Shown: positions 53,100-61,944, counted from the stretch's first letter. The stretch: DNA of 64,000 nucleotides from Muriicola soli (GCF_004139715.1 NZ_CP035544.1:1116001-1180000); one strand, 5' to 3'. Program-made: numbers and translations. Notes: a model not told the origin generated them from the sequence alone.

Positions 53100-53873
53100 A
53101 TGATTAAATTCTTTAGAAAAATTAGACAAAACTTACTGATGGAAAACAAAACAGGAAAGTATTTGAAATATGCTATTGGTGAAATTGTGCTAGTTGTTAT
53201 TGGGATTTTAATTGCCTTACAGATTAATAATTGGAATGAAAACAGGCTAAACAAAAAGACTGAAAAGAATTATTTGTCAGGAATTATTGCAAACCTGGAT
53301 AAGGATATTGAAGAACTAAAAAGACGTATGAGCAGGGATACTTTGCAACTTCAAGCTCAAACGACAATTTTAAAAAGTTTTCGAGCAGAAAAAATTAAAA
53401 ATGATATTCCCCATCTAGTATCAGCAATTCTCAGATTTCAGGGTATAACATCGTTTTCAGGAAATAATATTGTTTTTGAAGACATGAAATCTTCAGGTAA
53501 AATAAATCTAATAGTCTCTGATACTTTGAGGTTCAAAATATTAGATTATTATAAAGCTTTCGAGTCTCTCAAGAAAAAAGAAACTTTCAATAATAACATT
53601 ACTATTCAGTTGAAAGATCCCATCTCAATGGCTTATTTGGACCCTAATTCAATTTACGAAGCCAACGTAATTCCGGATTTATGGAAATCTGAAGTGAATA
53701 GGCTCGACTTATCCTTTTTTGAACGTAACTCAGACAGCCCGGAAGTGACTGACTTTGCCAACAAAATAAGTTCCATAAAAGCAATGCTGCTCGGAAACCA
53801 TCGGAGCAAAATACGCCTTTCCAATGAGGCCAAGGAACTTAAGAAGTACATCTTGAAATATATTGAAGAATAA
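53100..53873 (+). CDS. Cassette 21: DUF6090 family membrane protein
   Basis: 257 residues from ATG at 53100 (an upstream in-frame ATG would read through the core site). N-terminus MIKFFRKIRQNLLMENKTGK, helix 'IGEIVLVVIGILIALQINNW'. Central motif MKSSGKINLIVSDTLRFKIL. The basic C-terminal end is ELKKYILKYIEE. Followed by about 130 bases of unrecognised sequence before its attC. Function unknown. Confidence 0.84.
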   Translation: MIKFFRKIRQNLLMENKTGKYLKYAIGEIVLVVIGILIALQINNWNENRLNKKTEKNYLSGIIANLDKDIEELKRRMSRDTLQLQAQTTILKSFRAEKIKNDIPHLVSAILRFQGITSFSGNNIVFEDMKSSGKINLIVSDTLRFKILDYYKAFESLKKKETFNNNITIQLKDPISMAYLDPNSIYEANVIPDLWKSEVNRLDLSFFERNSDSPEVTDFANKISSIKAMLLGNHRSKIRLSNEAKELKKYILKYIEE

Positions 53874-54006
53874 TTATGATATTTATAGAAATGAACTGTC
53901 AGCCAAATTAAAGATGAACATCATATAAATAGTTAGATCTTCCTATGATTTTCTTTGGATAGCTAACACACTAAGGTTTAGGTAAAATTGAATAATGAAT
54001 AACGAA

Positions 54007-54089
54007 GCACAACAAGGCTAATTAATATTGCCAAAAGGCTGTGTTTAATCATAAAAACAAACGGCTACATTAAAACCGGGACCTTATGT
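54007..54089 (+). repeat. attC-like site 21, eroded
   Basis: TAACGAA box and R" GCACAAC are intact; the right core reads CTTATGT where GTT is expected. Confidence 0.5.
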
Positions 54090-54109
54090 GTCATCAGTAA
54101 AGCAATAAA

Positions 54110-54730
54110 ATGAATATAATCAAACTTCCCCTTAGGGTGCCAGTCCTGGTTTGGAATGTATTAACCACAACTTTTTTTTGGACTACAACAATGAGAATGT
54201 TGCTAAAGCCTGAAATATCTGGTTGGGGTATTTTCAATTTTGGCGGAGAAGGATTAAAAGGAGACTACTGGCTACCACCCCTAATCGTATTTTTGGCTCT
54301 ATTGGTCTTTTATCTTGAAGGACGAGGCAAATTCAGGACTATTTATCACATAATGATAATTAGCTGGAACTTATTGATTACCGGAGCTGTTGTCTATGGT
54401 AACTTCCATTCTAGCACACAAGTTTCGTTCGATACGTGGGGAGTCAATATTTCATTTATATGGCTCTTAGTTCCATTTATTTTGTTTCTTATATTAACTG
54501 TTGCTTTAGTGGTACAAGAAAAAAATGGAAAGCATTTAATTCCGTGTTATGAATGGTCAAAGATTAATTGGAAACCTCTGGTTATTGCTATATTATTATT
54601 TCCGGTTGCACTTCTTTTCTTTAGGTTAGGTGAGGGATTTAATTGGCTTATAAAAATTGCCGTTGGAGCGACCATAATTCAGTGGATATTACTAACAGAG
54701 GTTTTAGGTCGTCCTTATAAAAAAAAATAG
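54110..54730 (+). CDS. Cassette 22: polytopic membrane protein, unknown
   Basis: 206 residues with about six hydrophobic segments (for example LIVFLALLVFYLEG, 'FIWLLVPFILFLILTVALV', 'LVIAILLFPVALLFF'). Charged C-terminus GRPYKKK. No recognised domain. R" GCATAAC behind the gene is one base from the complement of the eroded 5' core. Confidence 0.6.
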   Translation: MNIIKLPLRVPVLVWNVLTTTFFWTTTMRMLLKPEISGWGIFNFGGEGLKGDYWLPPLIVFLALLVFYLEGRGKFRTIYHIMIISWNLLITGAVVYGNFHSSTQVSFDTWGVNISFIWLLVPFILFLILTVALVVQEKNGKHLIPCYEWSKINWKPLVIAILLFPVALLFFRLGEGFNWLIKIAVGATIIQWILLTEVLGRPYKKK

Positions 54731-54798
54731 AAAAATTCTACTGACATCTGATGGCTCATTAAGAATTAATCAATGGGTGAATAGGGAATACCACATAC

Positions 54799-54929
54799 GC
54801 ATAACAATAGCTATAGACAATGCGGGCAAAAGAGCATATATGAAAGTGAGTACAAGCAATAAACTTATCGGTAGTCAGACAATGAAGTGAGTTGATAATC
54901 CGTACTACGTATAGACGAGACCGTTGCGC
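54799..54929 (+). repeat. attC-like site 22
   Basis: R" GCATAAC, weak inner CTATA/TATAG, R' GTTGCGC intact. Confidence 0.6.
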
Positions 54930-54947
54930 GACATAAAAAAACAAACT

Positions 54948-55676
54948 ATGAAATACAATAATATCATTATTACTCTAATACTGGTTTTTACTTTTTCTTG
55001 TAAACAAAAAGAGACAACAAAAGATACTGAAACTGAAATTGGAACCGAATCCAAAATGCTTGTAACGCATTATTACTCTGTTAAGATGGAAAACGGAATT
55101 GCAGTAAAGGATAGCCTAAAAGACTGCTTTTCATGTAATCAAGCTGAAGTCTATGACAGAAATGGAAAACAAACGGAATTGCGATTTTATAAATCGAATA
55201 TGACAGATATGTATGGATATGAAGTTTATAATTTCAACAATGAAGGACACAAAACAGGGTCAAAATATTTTGAAGGCGATTCATTAACTACGATTTATAC
55301 ATATGATTTAGATAATGAAGGCCGAATTTTGAAAGGGATGGCATTTAATGCCATTACAGATGAACCTTTATACGGTTATATAAATGAATATGATAAAAAT
55401 GGAAATCACATTTCTACTGGGTCTTTAAACTCTAAAGAAGAAGTAATTGACTACTATAAAAGGACGTTCAACGACAATGGAATAGTTGTTTTAGAGAATA
55501 TAGTAGACCTTGAAGGTAATCCCATATTCAAGGTTAAATATGAATATCGACCTCAAGCGGATGATAATTGGACTGAACAACTTACGTATTACAACGATGA
55601 ACTTAAAGAAATTCGGTATCGGGAAGAAATAATGATAAAGGGCGAAAAAACCTTGCCCAACAATGGCGATAAGTAA
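54948..55676 (+). CDS. Cassette 23: lipoprotein with MORN/YD-like repeats
   Basis: 242 residues from ATG at 54948. Lipobox in LVFTFSC. The mature part is made of repeating strands of the type 'VYDRNGKQTELRFY', 'NFNNEGHKTGSKYF', 'YDLDNEGRILKG', 'YDKNGNHISTGSL', as in MORN-like antitoxin or YD-type proteins. Surface exposed on a membrane; binding role likely. The last codons (LPNNGDK) are encoded by the R" end of the attC site. Confidence 0.7.
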   Translation: MKYNNIIITLILVFTFSCKQKETTKDTETEIGTESKMLVTHYYSVKMENGIAVKDSLKDCFSCNQAEVYDRNGKQTELRFYKSNMTDMYGYEVYNFNNEGHKTGSKYFEGDSLTTIYTYDLDNEGRILKGMAFNAITDEPLYGYINEYDKNGNHISTGSLNSKEEVIDYYKRTFNDNGIVVLENIVDLEGNPIFKVKYEYRPQADDNWTEQLTYYNDELKEIRYREEIMIKGEKTLPNNGDK

Positions 55677-55751
55677 AGGCGCCGTTCTCGTCTACTTCTG
55701 AATCCCGATTACTATCAGGACACGTGACTGCTCATAGCGAAAACCGTTGTG
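55655..55751 (+). repeat. attC-like site 23
   Basis: R" GCCCAAC (inside the preceding gene), inner GGCGATaAGTA against TGCTcATAGCG, R' GTTGTGT. Site 4 subfamily. Confidence 0.65.
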
Positions 55752-55767
55752 TGCAACCTGAAAACCC

Positions 55768-56406
55768 ATGCGGCAATTGATGGAATTTGATAAAAACATA
55801 TTGTCTTTTCTAAAACCAAAGTTGTTAGATGAATTACTTAAGAAATCTACACTTAAGGAATTTTCAAAAGGCACTGAAATTTTAAGAGAAGAACAATATG
55901 TAAAAGTATTGCCAATAGTTATTAATGGACTTGTAAAAGTTTATTCGCGATTTGATGAAAAGGAATTACTACTTTATTACATAGAACCGGCTCAAAGCTG
56001 CGTAATGACTTTTTATGCGGCATTAAAAAATACGCCAAGTAAGGTTTTTGCAACTACTGAAGAAGAATCTAAAATTCTTCTAATTCCTGTTCAGTATTTA
56101 CCAAATTGGCTTAAAGAGTACCCTGGTTTTAATAACTTATTTTATAACCAATTTAATTTACGTTATTCTGAGCTTTTAGAAACAATTCGTCATTTACTAT
56201 TGGACAAAATGGACAAGAGACTTTATGACCATCTTAAAAAGAAATCAGAATTAACTAAAAGTAATTCCGTTATAATGAGCCATAGTCAGATAGCAAATGA
56301 ATTAGGGACTGCCCGAGAAGTAATAACCAGGGTTTTGAAAAAACTTGAGACAGATGAAAAGGTTATTCAGCATGCAGGTGAAATAAAAATTATTAGCGAG
56401 TGGTGA
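55768..56406 (+). CDS. Cassette 24, gene 1: Crp/Fnr family transcription regulator
   Basis: 212 residues. An N-terminal cyclic-nucleotide-binding-like barrel (about 20-130, 'FSKGTEILREEQYVKVLPIV') without a clear cAMP-binding Arg-Ser pair, and a C-terminal winged HTH (about 145-210, 'SHSQIANELGTAREVITRVL'). Fnr-type cysteines are absent. It is followed in the same cassette by a DUF2892 gene. A perfect inverted repeat overlaps its stop codon and may be its own operator. Confidence 0.85.
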   Translation: MRQLMEFDKNILSFLKPKLLDELLKKSTLKEFSKGTEILREEQYVKVLPIVINGLVKVYSRFDEKELLLYYIEPAQSCVMTFYAALKNTPSKVFATTEEESKILLIPVQYLPNWLKEYPGFNNLFYNQFNLRYSELLETIRHLLLDKMDKRLYDHLKKKSELTKSNSVIMSHSQIANELGTAREVITRVLKKLETDEKVIQHAGEIKIISEW

Positions 56407-56416
56407 CCGCAGTCAC
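56403..56416. promoter_or_regulatory. Candidate operator between crp-like and DUF2892 genes
   Basis: GTGAC-CGCA-GTCAC, a perfect 5-base inverted repeat with the half-site type (GTGA) used by Crp/Fnr proteins, overlapping the regulator's TGA. Confidence 0.45.
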
Positions 56417-56482
56417 TGCATACGTCTATAACGCCACTTACCTTTGTAGAGCAATAATGCTACAACATTTTATTCTTAAGAG

Positions 56483-56695
56483 ATGAAAAAAAATATGGGA
56501 AGTGCAGATAGGATTATTCGAATAATAATCGCTGCGATCGTTGGAATTCTTTATTTTACAGGAATCATTTCGGGAACTTTAGGTCTAATCCTTTTGATAC
56601 TTGCAGGTATTTTCGTTTTAACCAGTTTAATTAGCTTTTGTCCACTTTATGCACCATTTGGCATTCGTACATGTGATTTAAAAGAAAAAATATAG
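56483..56695 (+). CDS. Cassette 24, gene 2: DUF2892 (YgaP-like) membrane protein
   Basis: 70 residues. Begins MKKNMGSADRIIRIIIAAIV and has two membrane helices, the second followed by CPLYAPFGIRTC, the family's C-terminal motif. DUF2892 often accompanies rhodanese domains in sulfur handling. Likely co-regulated with the upstream Crp-like gene. Two genes in one cassette is rare in this array. Confidence 0.85.
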   Translation: MKKNMGSADRIIRIIIAAIVGILYFTGIISGTLGLILLILAGIFVLTSLISFCPLYAPFGIRTCDLKEKI

Positions 56696-56716
56696 CTGTG
56701 AAAAAATTAAGATAGC

Positions 56717-56847
56717 ACATAACAAGGTGTTTAAGCAATAGCGGTTTGAGTGAAAGCTCGAACCGTTTTTCGTTTAAATAAAGTATATTAAAATCTGAAA
56801 AGAAGTAGAATTAAATCCGCCACTGCTCATACATTGAACCGTTGTGC
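56717..56847 (+). repeat. attC-like site 24
   Basis: GCACATAAC (one mismatch from the complement of the cassette 24 start GTTGTGTGC), inner CGGTTTGAG/CTCGAACCG hairpin and AGCAATAGCGG against CCGCCACTGCT, R' GTTGTGC. Confidence 0.7.
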
Positions 56848-56888
56848 TTCATAAACCCTTCGCTAAAGCTTAGGCTGGCAGTAATACA

Positions 56889-56960
56889 GTGAAACACTTT
56901 AAATATGCTATAGGAGAAATTCTCCTTGTCGCAATCGAGATTTTAATTGCCGCCAAATAA
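56889..56960 (+). pseudogene. DUF6090 remnant
   Basis: 24 codons, reading KHFKYAIGEILLVAIEILIA then a stop, are plainly the membrane helix of a DUF6090 protein. Both the MIKFFRKIR head and the whole outer domain are gone. It directly follows an intact core site, so the cassette decayed in place. Confidence 0.75.
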
Positions 56961-56976
56961 AGTTTTAATCCTACAA

Positions 56977-57552
56977 ATGGAATCTCTGCTTTCAGAAATA
57001 AAGAATTGTACCCTTTGCTTACCTCATTTAAGCCATGGGGTGAATCCGGTGATATCCGCTTCATCTAATAGCAAAATTATCATCATCGGTCAAGCCCCAG
57101 GAAGTATAGTCCATAGAACCAGTATCCCCTGGGATGATAAAAGTGGTGACCGACTAAGATCCTGGATGGGTATATCCAAAGAAGTTTTCTATAATAAGGA
57201 CTTATTTGCCTTAATTCCCATGGGATTTTGTTATCCCGGCAAAGGCAAAAGTGGAGATTTGCCCCCAAGACCTGAATGCGCCCCGAAATGGCACGATCTT
57301 GTTATGGACCATATTCCAAATAAGGAACTAATAGTATTGATCGGTACCTACGCCCAGAAATATTATTTAAAAGAATCAGCCAAAAACACCCTTACAGATA
57401 CAGTAAAGAATTACGGTACATACCTCCCAAGGTATATGCCGCTTCCCCATCCTTCCCCCAGAAATAATATTTGGCTTAAAAAGAATGAATGGTTTGAAGA
57501 ATCCGTAATCCCCGAATTAAAAAGAAGAACCAAAACCATATGCTATTACTAG
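56977..57552 (+). CDS. Uracil-DNA glycosylase family protein
   Basis: 191 residues from ATG at 56977 (an in-frame TTG at 56947 overlaps the DUF6090 remnant). UDG superfamily: 'IIIIGQAPGSIVHRTSIPWD', a second motif 'PLPHPSPRNNIWL' with the catalytic-loop His, and CTLC near the N-terminus. Whether it holds an FeS cluster is unclear. Its base composition resembles region 1 more than the AT-rich cassettes, and I find no attC between it and the next gene. Confidence 0.82.
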   Translation: MESLLSEIKNCTLCLPHLSHGVNPVISASSNSKIIIIGQAPGSIVHRTSIPWDDKSGDRLRSWMGISKEVFYNKDLFALIPMGFCYPGKGKSGDLPPRPECAPKWHDLVMDHIPNKELIVLIGTYAQKYYLKESAKNTLTDTVKNYGTYLPRYMPLPHPSPRNNIWLKKNEWFEESVIPELKRRTKTICYY

Positions 57553-57694
57553 TTATTGGGGGCTAATGGGATAAGGCACTAAAATTTACACCATTCTTCC
57601 GTATCTTGATTGAGGAAAATAGAATTTCACAGCTATACCAGACATTGAAACGATACTTTTTTCTGTTGTTTAATAAAATACAAATCCGCATCAT

Positions 57695-58750
57695 ATGTAC
57701 ATAGGCAAAGTATATCGAATAACCGACATGGTTAGATGGACCCGTTTTGAGACCTTTTGGTTTATAGTCATCATCGGATTATGGGTTGCCATCTATTATT
57801 TCCTGGATTTATCCTGGTTCAGAATCCCATGGACTCCCATGGCGTTAATTGGAACTGCAGTGGCATTCGTGATTGGATTTCAAAACAATGCGGTCTATGG
57901 ACGTATTTGGGAAGCACGGAAAATCTGGGGTGGTATAGTCAACACTTCCCGCACTTTTGGAGTATTTGTTCAGGATATGCTTTCTGATGAACACACAAAA
58001 GAAAGCGTTTCTAAGGAGACCATTAGGAAAGAAATAAAAGCATTAACGTATCGGCATATTGCATGGCTAACTGCATTGAGATATGCCATGAGAAATAAAC
58101 AAAGGTGGGAAACTACCAGCAACCACAGAACAAATACCGAATGGGGTATAAAGCCTCCTGAACAGTTATCCAGTCTGGAAGAGGAGCTTAAACCCTATCT
58201 CTCCCAAAGCGATCTTGAAGAAGTGATGAGCAAGAACAACCGGCAAACCGCATTACTCTATTCGCAATCACATCATCTTAGAAAGTTAAAAGAACAAGGT
58301 ATGATCTGGGAATTTTCATTTCTTGAACTCGAAAACCTCATTAAAGAACTCTTTACACTTCAAGGGCAAACCGAGCGCATAAAGAACTTTCCCTATCCAC
58401 GGCAATACGCTTCATTAAACCATTATTTTATGTGGCTGCTTTTGCTGCTCTTGCCCATGGCATTGGTACCGCAATTCATGGATATTGGGAATGAAATTTC
58501 TGCTATTTACCCCACATGGGGAGCGCATTTTATTTGGTTTACCATACCAATTTATACGGCTGTCGCCTGGATGTTCCATACCATGGAGCGAATCGGCAGA
58601 ACCGGAGAAAACCCTTTTGAGGGAACTTCAAATGATGTCCCTATATCAACCATTTCAAGAGGAATTGAAATCGATTTAAGGCAAAATCTGGGGGAGGGCA
58701 TATCTGAAATACCTCCTCAGTTCCCGGCTGATCTTGGGGTTCAATTCTAA
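57695..58750 (+). CDS. Bestrophin family anion channel protein
   Basis: 351 residues. Bestrophin/UPF0187: two N-terminal helices (FWFIVIIGLWVAIYYFL), the conserved 'AFVIGFQNNAVYGRIWEARK', and later helices 'YFMWLLLLLLPMALVPQFM' and 'FIWFTIPIYTAVAWMFHTME' followed by 'NPFEGTSNDVP'. Pentameric Cl-/anion or Na+ channels in bacteria. Like the UDG gene it lacks recognisable flanking attC sites, so it may be older chromosome trapped in, or an eroded part of, the array. Confidence 0.87.
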   Translation: MYIGKVYRITDMVRWTRFETFWFIVIIGLWVAIYYFLDLSWFRIPWTPMALIGTAVAFVIGFQNNAVYGRIWEARKIWGGIVNTSRTFGVFVQDMLSDEHTKESVSKETIRKEIKALTYRHIAWLTALRYAMRNKQRWETTSNHRTNTEWGIKPPEQLSSLEEELKPYLSQSDLEEVMSKNNRQTALLYSQSHHLRKLKEQGMIWEFSFLELENLIKELFTLQGQTERIKNFPYPRQYASLNHYFMWLLLLLLPMALVPQFMDIGNEISAIYPTWGAHFIWFTIPIYTAVAWMFHTMERIGRTGENPFEGTSNDVPISTISRGIEIDLRQNLGEGISEIPPQFPADLGVQF

Positions 58751-58894
58751 AACAATAATCTTAACAATACTTTCAATTAAGGACAAATCAACGCTGCTTA
58801 AAGCAGGGCATTACTAAGTGGAAAAATAGTAACTTAAGATCTTAAACTTATACTTAACTGAGATAATTAGAATGCATTTTGACGATCCTCGCCT

Positions 58895-59656
58895 ATGATA
58901 AAATTCTTTCGTAAAATTCGTTACAACCTTATGAGTGAAAATAAAACAGGAAAGTATTTGAAATACGCCATAGGCGAAATAATCCTTGTTGTTATTGGAA
59001 TATTGATTGCTTTACAAATCAATAATTGGAATGAACAAATAAAGCTCAATAAAGACATAGATGACCATCTTGTAATACTAAAAGAGAATTTATTAGAAGA
59101 TCAACTACAACTCCAAATCTTAAAGCAAAACATTACCACAAGAAAATTAGCGGCAGATTCAGCCATGTTTCAAATGATGACTATAACATCCTTGGATTCC
59201 CAACTTAAAAAGTATCTGATACAATTATATCAAGAATTTAAGTTCAGTCCGAACACTAACGCCATTGAGACTATAAATCAATCGAATGAAATTCCCGCTT
59301 TAAATAATGAATTGAGAACGGCTATACTAGACTATTATTCACTTATTGAAAGAACTAAGGAAAGAGAACATATTTCCAACAGCCAGATACAAACCAAATA
59401 TGAACCATATTTGAATGAAAATTATCCAACTATTTTTCAAAAAAATAATGAATTTGAATTCCTGGCTACTTACTACAAAGATGATCCCAGACCAATATCA
59501 ACGATAGATCGCGACCAGTTTCTTAATGACAAAATTTTAGAGACGCTACTAGTTTCTCGCTATTACCAATGTAATGCATTGGAAAAGTTTTATGAAGACC
59601 TGATTATATCATCTGATAAAATACTTTCAATTATTAAAGAAAGGAAATCTAAATAA
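58895..59656 (+). CDS. Cassette 26: DUF6090 family membrane protein
   Basis: 253 residues. N-terminus MIKFFRKIRYNLMSENKTGK, helix 'IGEIILVVIGILIALQINNW'. The outer domain has lost the SG-type central motif (it reads TINQSNEIPALNNELRTAIL). The last complete DUF6090 copy and the farthest from the recombinase. R" GATCAAC behind it; upstream, only a vague GACGATC marks its left end. Function unknown. Confidence 0.83.
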   Translation: MIKFFRKIRYNLMSENKTGKYLKYAIGEIILVVIGILIALQINNWNEQIKLNKDIDDHLVILKENLLEDQLQLQILKQNITTRKLAADSAMFQMMTITSLDSQLKKYLIQLYQEFKFSPNTNAIETINQSNEIPALNNELRTAILDYYSLIERTKEREHISNSQIQTKYEPYLNENYPTIFQKNNEFEFLATYYKDDPRPISTIDRDQFLNDKILETLLVSRYYQCNALEKFYEDLIISSDKILSIIKERKSK

Positions 59657-59660
59657 CGAA

Positions 59661-59752
59661 AGATCAACAACGTATTTAACCCATTAAAATGGCTTATATA
59701 CAAAACCGCCGTAAATGCGATTGCAGGAAAGGTAGGGCCAAAACCGTAGGCA
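59661..59752 (+). repeat. attC-like site 26, partly eroded
   Basis: TAACGAAA box, R" GATCAAC, right core GTAGGCA. Carries a GGAAAGGTAGGG element that also appears in sites 27 and 30. Confidence 0.5.
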
Positions 59753-59774
59753 TACATTAAAAAAACTAAGAAGA

Positions 59775-61124
59775 ATGAGAAAAATAGAAACAATTTTACT
59801 ACTAACATTCTTACTAAGTTTTGTTACACACCTCATTTCTCAAGAAACCACCGATTATACAATTGCGCTAACCAACCTTACAATAGTAGATGTAGAGAAT
59901 TTATCTCAATTAGATGATATGACTATCATAATTGAGAACGATAGAATCAAATCTATCCAAAAAAGTGATATCGCAAATGTGAATAGCGTTAAACAAACAA
60001 TTGATTTAAAAGGGCACTATGTCGTTCCCGGTTTAATTGACTCTCACGTTCATCTCTTTAGGCCAAAAAATCGAAAAGAGATTTTAAAGCAACTGCTTTA
60101 TTCTGGAATAACAACAGTTCGAGATATGGGAGGAGATGCGAGAATGTACCAATCATTAAATAAAGAAATTCAACAAGGCATTTTATCAGGCCCTGACATC
60201 TATTATTCAGCCAATGTTTTTGGTCCCAAATTTCTCAAGGATCCCAGAACCAAATTTGCTAATATGGGCTTTGAACCTGGCTCTGCTCCTTGGATGCGAC
60301 TGATAGAAAACACATCTGATTTAGAAAAAATTGTAATTGAAGCCAAAGAAGCTGGCGTGACGGGGCTAAAAGTATATTCTAATGTAAGACCTGAATTACT
60401 CACTAAAGTTAGTTCCGTAGCTCATGAAAATGGTCTAAAAATGTGGAGCCATTCTAGCATTTTCCCAAGTAAGCCCTCTGATGCAGTTAATGCCCAAGTT
60501 GATGTTCTATCTCACAGTATTGGAATGATTTTCGAAAAGGAAAGTAAAATGCCTGACTCATTCAACGAGGCCATAAGAAATTCTGTACCTCGCCAAGATT
60601 TTATAAATACGGCAGCCAATGATTCAGTATTTATAGAACTTTTTAATAAAATGAAATCAAAGGATATAATTTTTGAACCAACATTATCTGCTTGGAGCCT
60701 AAAATTCCGACCTAGTAAAGCTAAAACAGAAAACAACTCAGAAAGTGATAATCCTACGAAACATCTTTTAAACGCTGGAATTAAAATGGATGTAGCTTCA
60801 ATGGATAGCTGGGCTCAGAAAATAACGACAGAAGCATATAAAAATGGTGTAACCATTGCTGCAGGAACTGATTTTAATGAAAACATTAAATGGGTTCAAG
60901 ATGAAGTCATATTACTCACTGAATGTGGAATTTCTAATATCGAGGCCATTAAGGCAGCAACTCTGAACAATGCAAAAACTATTGGAATTGACAATATGTA
61001 TGGTTCTATTTCGGAGGGAAAGGTTGCAAATCTTGTAGTACTTTCGGAGAATCCTATAGATGAAATTGAAAATATTAGGACAGTAGTTTTGGTATTTAAG
61101 AACGGAAGAGAATACAAAAAATAA
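59775..61124 (+). CDS. Cassette 27: secreted amidohydrolase (imidazolonepropionase-like)
   Basis: 449 residues. Signal peptide (ILLLTFLLSFVTHLISQ). Amidohydrolase superfamily: metal motif DSHVHLF, 'YSGITTVRDMGG', the carboxylated-Lys segment 'GVTGLKVYSN', 'WSHSS' His and the final Asp in AAGTDFNENI; then 'GSISEGKVANLVVLSENPID', typical of the family's small beta domain. Probably an exported dipeptidase or lactonase. R" ATGCCAAC behind it matches the 5' GTAGGCAT with one mismatch. Confidence 0.86.
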   Translation: MRKIETILLLTFLLSFVTHLISQETTDYTIALTNLTIVDVENLSQLDDMTIIIENDRIKSIQKSDIANVNSVKQTIDLKGHYVVPGLIDSHVHLFRPKNRKEILKQLLYSGITTVRDMGGDARMYQSLNKEIQQGILSGPDIYYSANVFGPKFLKDPRTKFANMGFEPGSAPWMRLIENTSDLEKIVIEAKEAGVTGLKVYSNVRPELLTKVSSVAHENGLKMWSHSSIFPSKPSDAVNAQVDVLSHSIGMIFEKESKMPDSFNEAIRNSVPRQDFINTAANDSVFIELFNKMKSKDIIFEPTLSAWSLKFRPSKAKTENNSESDNPTKHLLNAGIKMDVASMDSWAQKITTEAYKNGVTIAAGTDFNENIKWVQDEVILLTECGISNIEAIKAATLNNAKTIGIDNMYGSISEGKVANLVVLSENPIDEIENIRTVVLVFKNGREYKK

Positions 61125-61131
61125 AAACCTA

Positions 61132-61231
61132 TGCCAACAATGGTTATAATTCATCTCGCTGAAAGCGCGACGAAATCATACTTGTCGGCTGTAGCTGCGG
61201 ATGTTGGGAAGGCAGAGTCATTGCGTCGTAG
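61132..61231 (+). repeat. attC-like site 27, right end unclear
   Basis: R" TGCCAAC, inner GGTTATaATT against AATcATAC, CGCTGAAAGCG hairpin, then GGGAAGGCAGAGTCA. No GTT core is evident. Confidence 0.45.
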
Positions 61232-61254
61232 ACAATGTGAGAAATAAATTAAAA

Positions 61255-61815
61255 ATGAAAACTGAATATTTAAACAGTGTCAAAAAGCAATTTGAATATT
61301 ATAAGTATTTGGGTGAAAAAACGTTTGACCAGTTAAATGAAAAAGACCTTTTCTGGCAGTATAACGAAGAATCAAATTCAATAGCAATAACCGTGAATCA
61401 CCTTTGGGGGAATATGAAATCGCGCTGGACAGATTTTTTGACTTCTGACGGAGAAAAAGAATGGCGGAATAGAGATTTAGAATTTGAAGCGGTTATAAAG
61501 ACCAGGGCTGAACTCATTGAAAAATGGAATGACGGATGGCGATGTTTGTTCGATGCTTTGGACGCTGTTAATCCGGACAACTTTGAGACTAAAATTTATA
61601 TCAGAAATCAAGAACACTCAATTCTCGAAGCGATAAACAGACAACTGGCCCACTATTCCTATCACATCGGACAGATTGTATATGTAGGCAGAATGATTAA
61701 GGGAAATAAGTGGAAAAGTTTGTCCATTCCAAAAGGAAAATCGTCAGAATTTAATCAAGAGAAATTTTCAAAAGGAAAGCACAAAGGACATTTTTCAGAT
61801 GATTTAAAAAAATAA
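61255..61815 (+). CDS. Cassette 28: DinB-like (DUF1572) protein
   Basis: 186 residues from ATG at 61255. Four-helix-bundle layout of the DUF1572/DinB superfamily: 'NSIAITVNHLWGNMKSRWTD' with the first metal His, and 'RQLAHYSYHIGQIVYVGRMI' with two more. Bacillithiol- or glutathione-type thiol transferases use this fold, which fits an organism with bshB1, but the substrate is unknown. Cytoplasmic. Confidence 0.82.
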   Translation: MKTEYLNSVKKQFEYYKYLGEKTFDQLNEKDLFWQYNEESNSIAITVNHLWGNMKSRWTDFLTSDGEKEWRNRDLEFEAVIKTRAELIEKWNDGWRCLFDALDAVNPDNFETKIYIRNQEHSILEAINRQLAHYSYHIGQIVYVGRMIKGNKWKSLSIPKGKSSEFNQEKFSKGKHKGHFSDDLKK

Positions 61816-61822
61816 AAACGGG

Positions 61823-61919
61823 CTAGATCAATGGCTATAAATAATTATTTTTTCTCGCCTACTTCACAATCCCGATAGCTATCGGGACACGCAACTTCTC
61901 ATAGCCGAGACCCTGAACT
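61823..61919 (+). repeat. attC-like site 28, core eroded
   Basis: Site 4 subfamily (GGCTATAAATAATTATTTTT, perfect TCCCGATAGCTATCGGGA at 61870-61887, TCATAGCCGAGACC), but the core reads CTGAACT. Confidence 0.6.
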
Positions 61920-61944
61920 GCAAGCTTTAAAAACGTTAATTTAA

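Noticed and set aside
36471-53873. Simple tandem duplication of DUF6090 genes
   Set aside because: The copies are interleaved with unrelated genes and each is bounded by its own site with a matching core.
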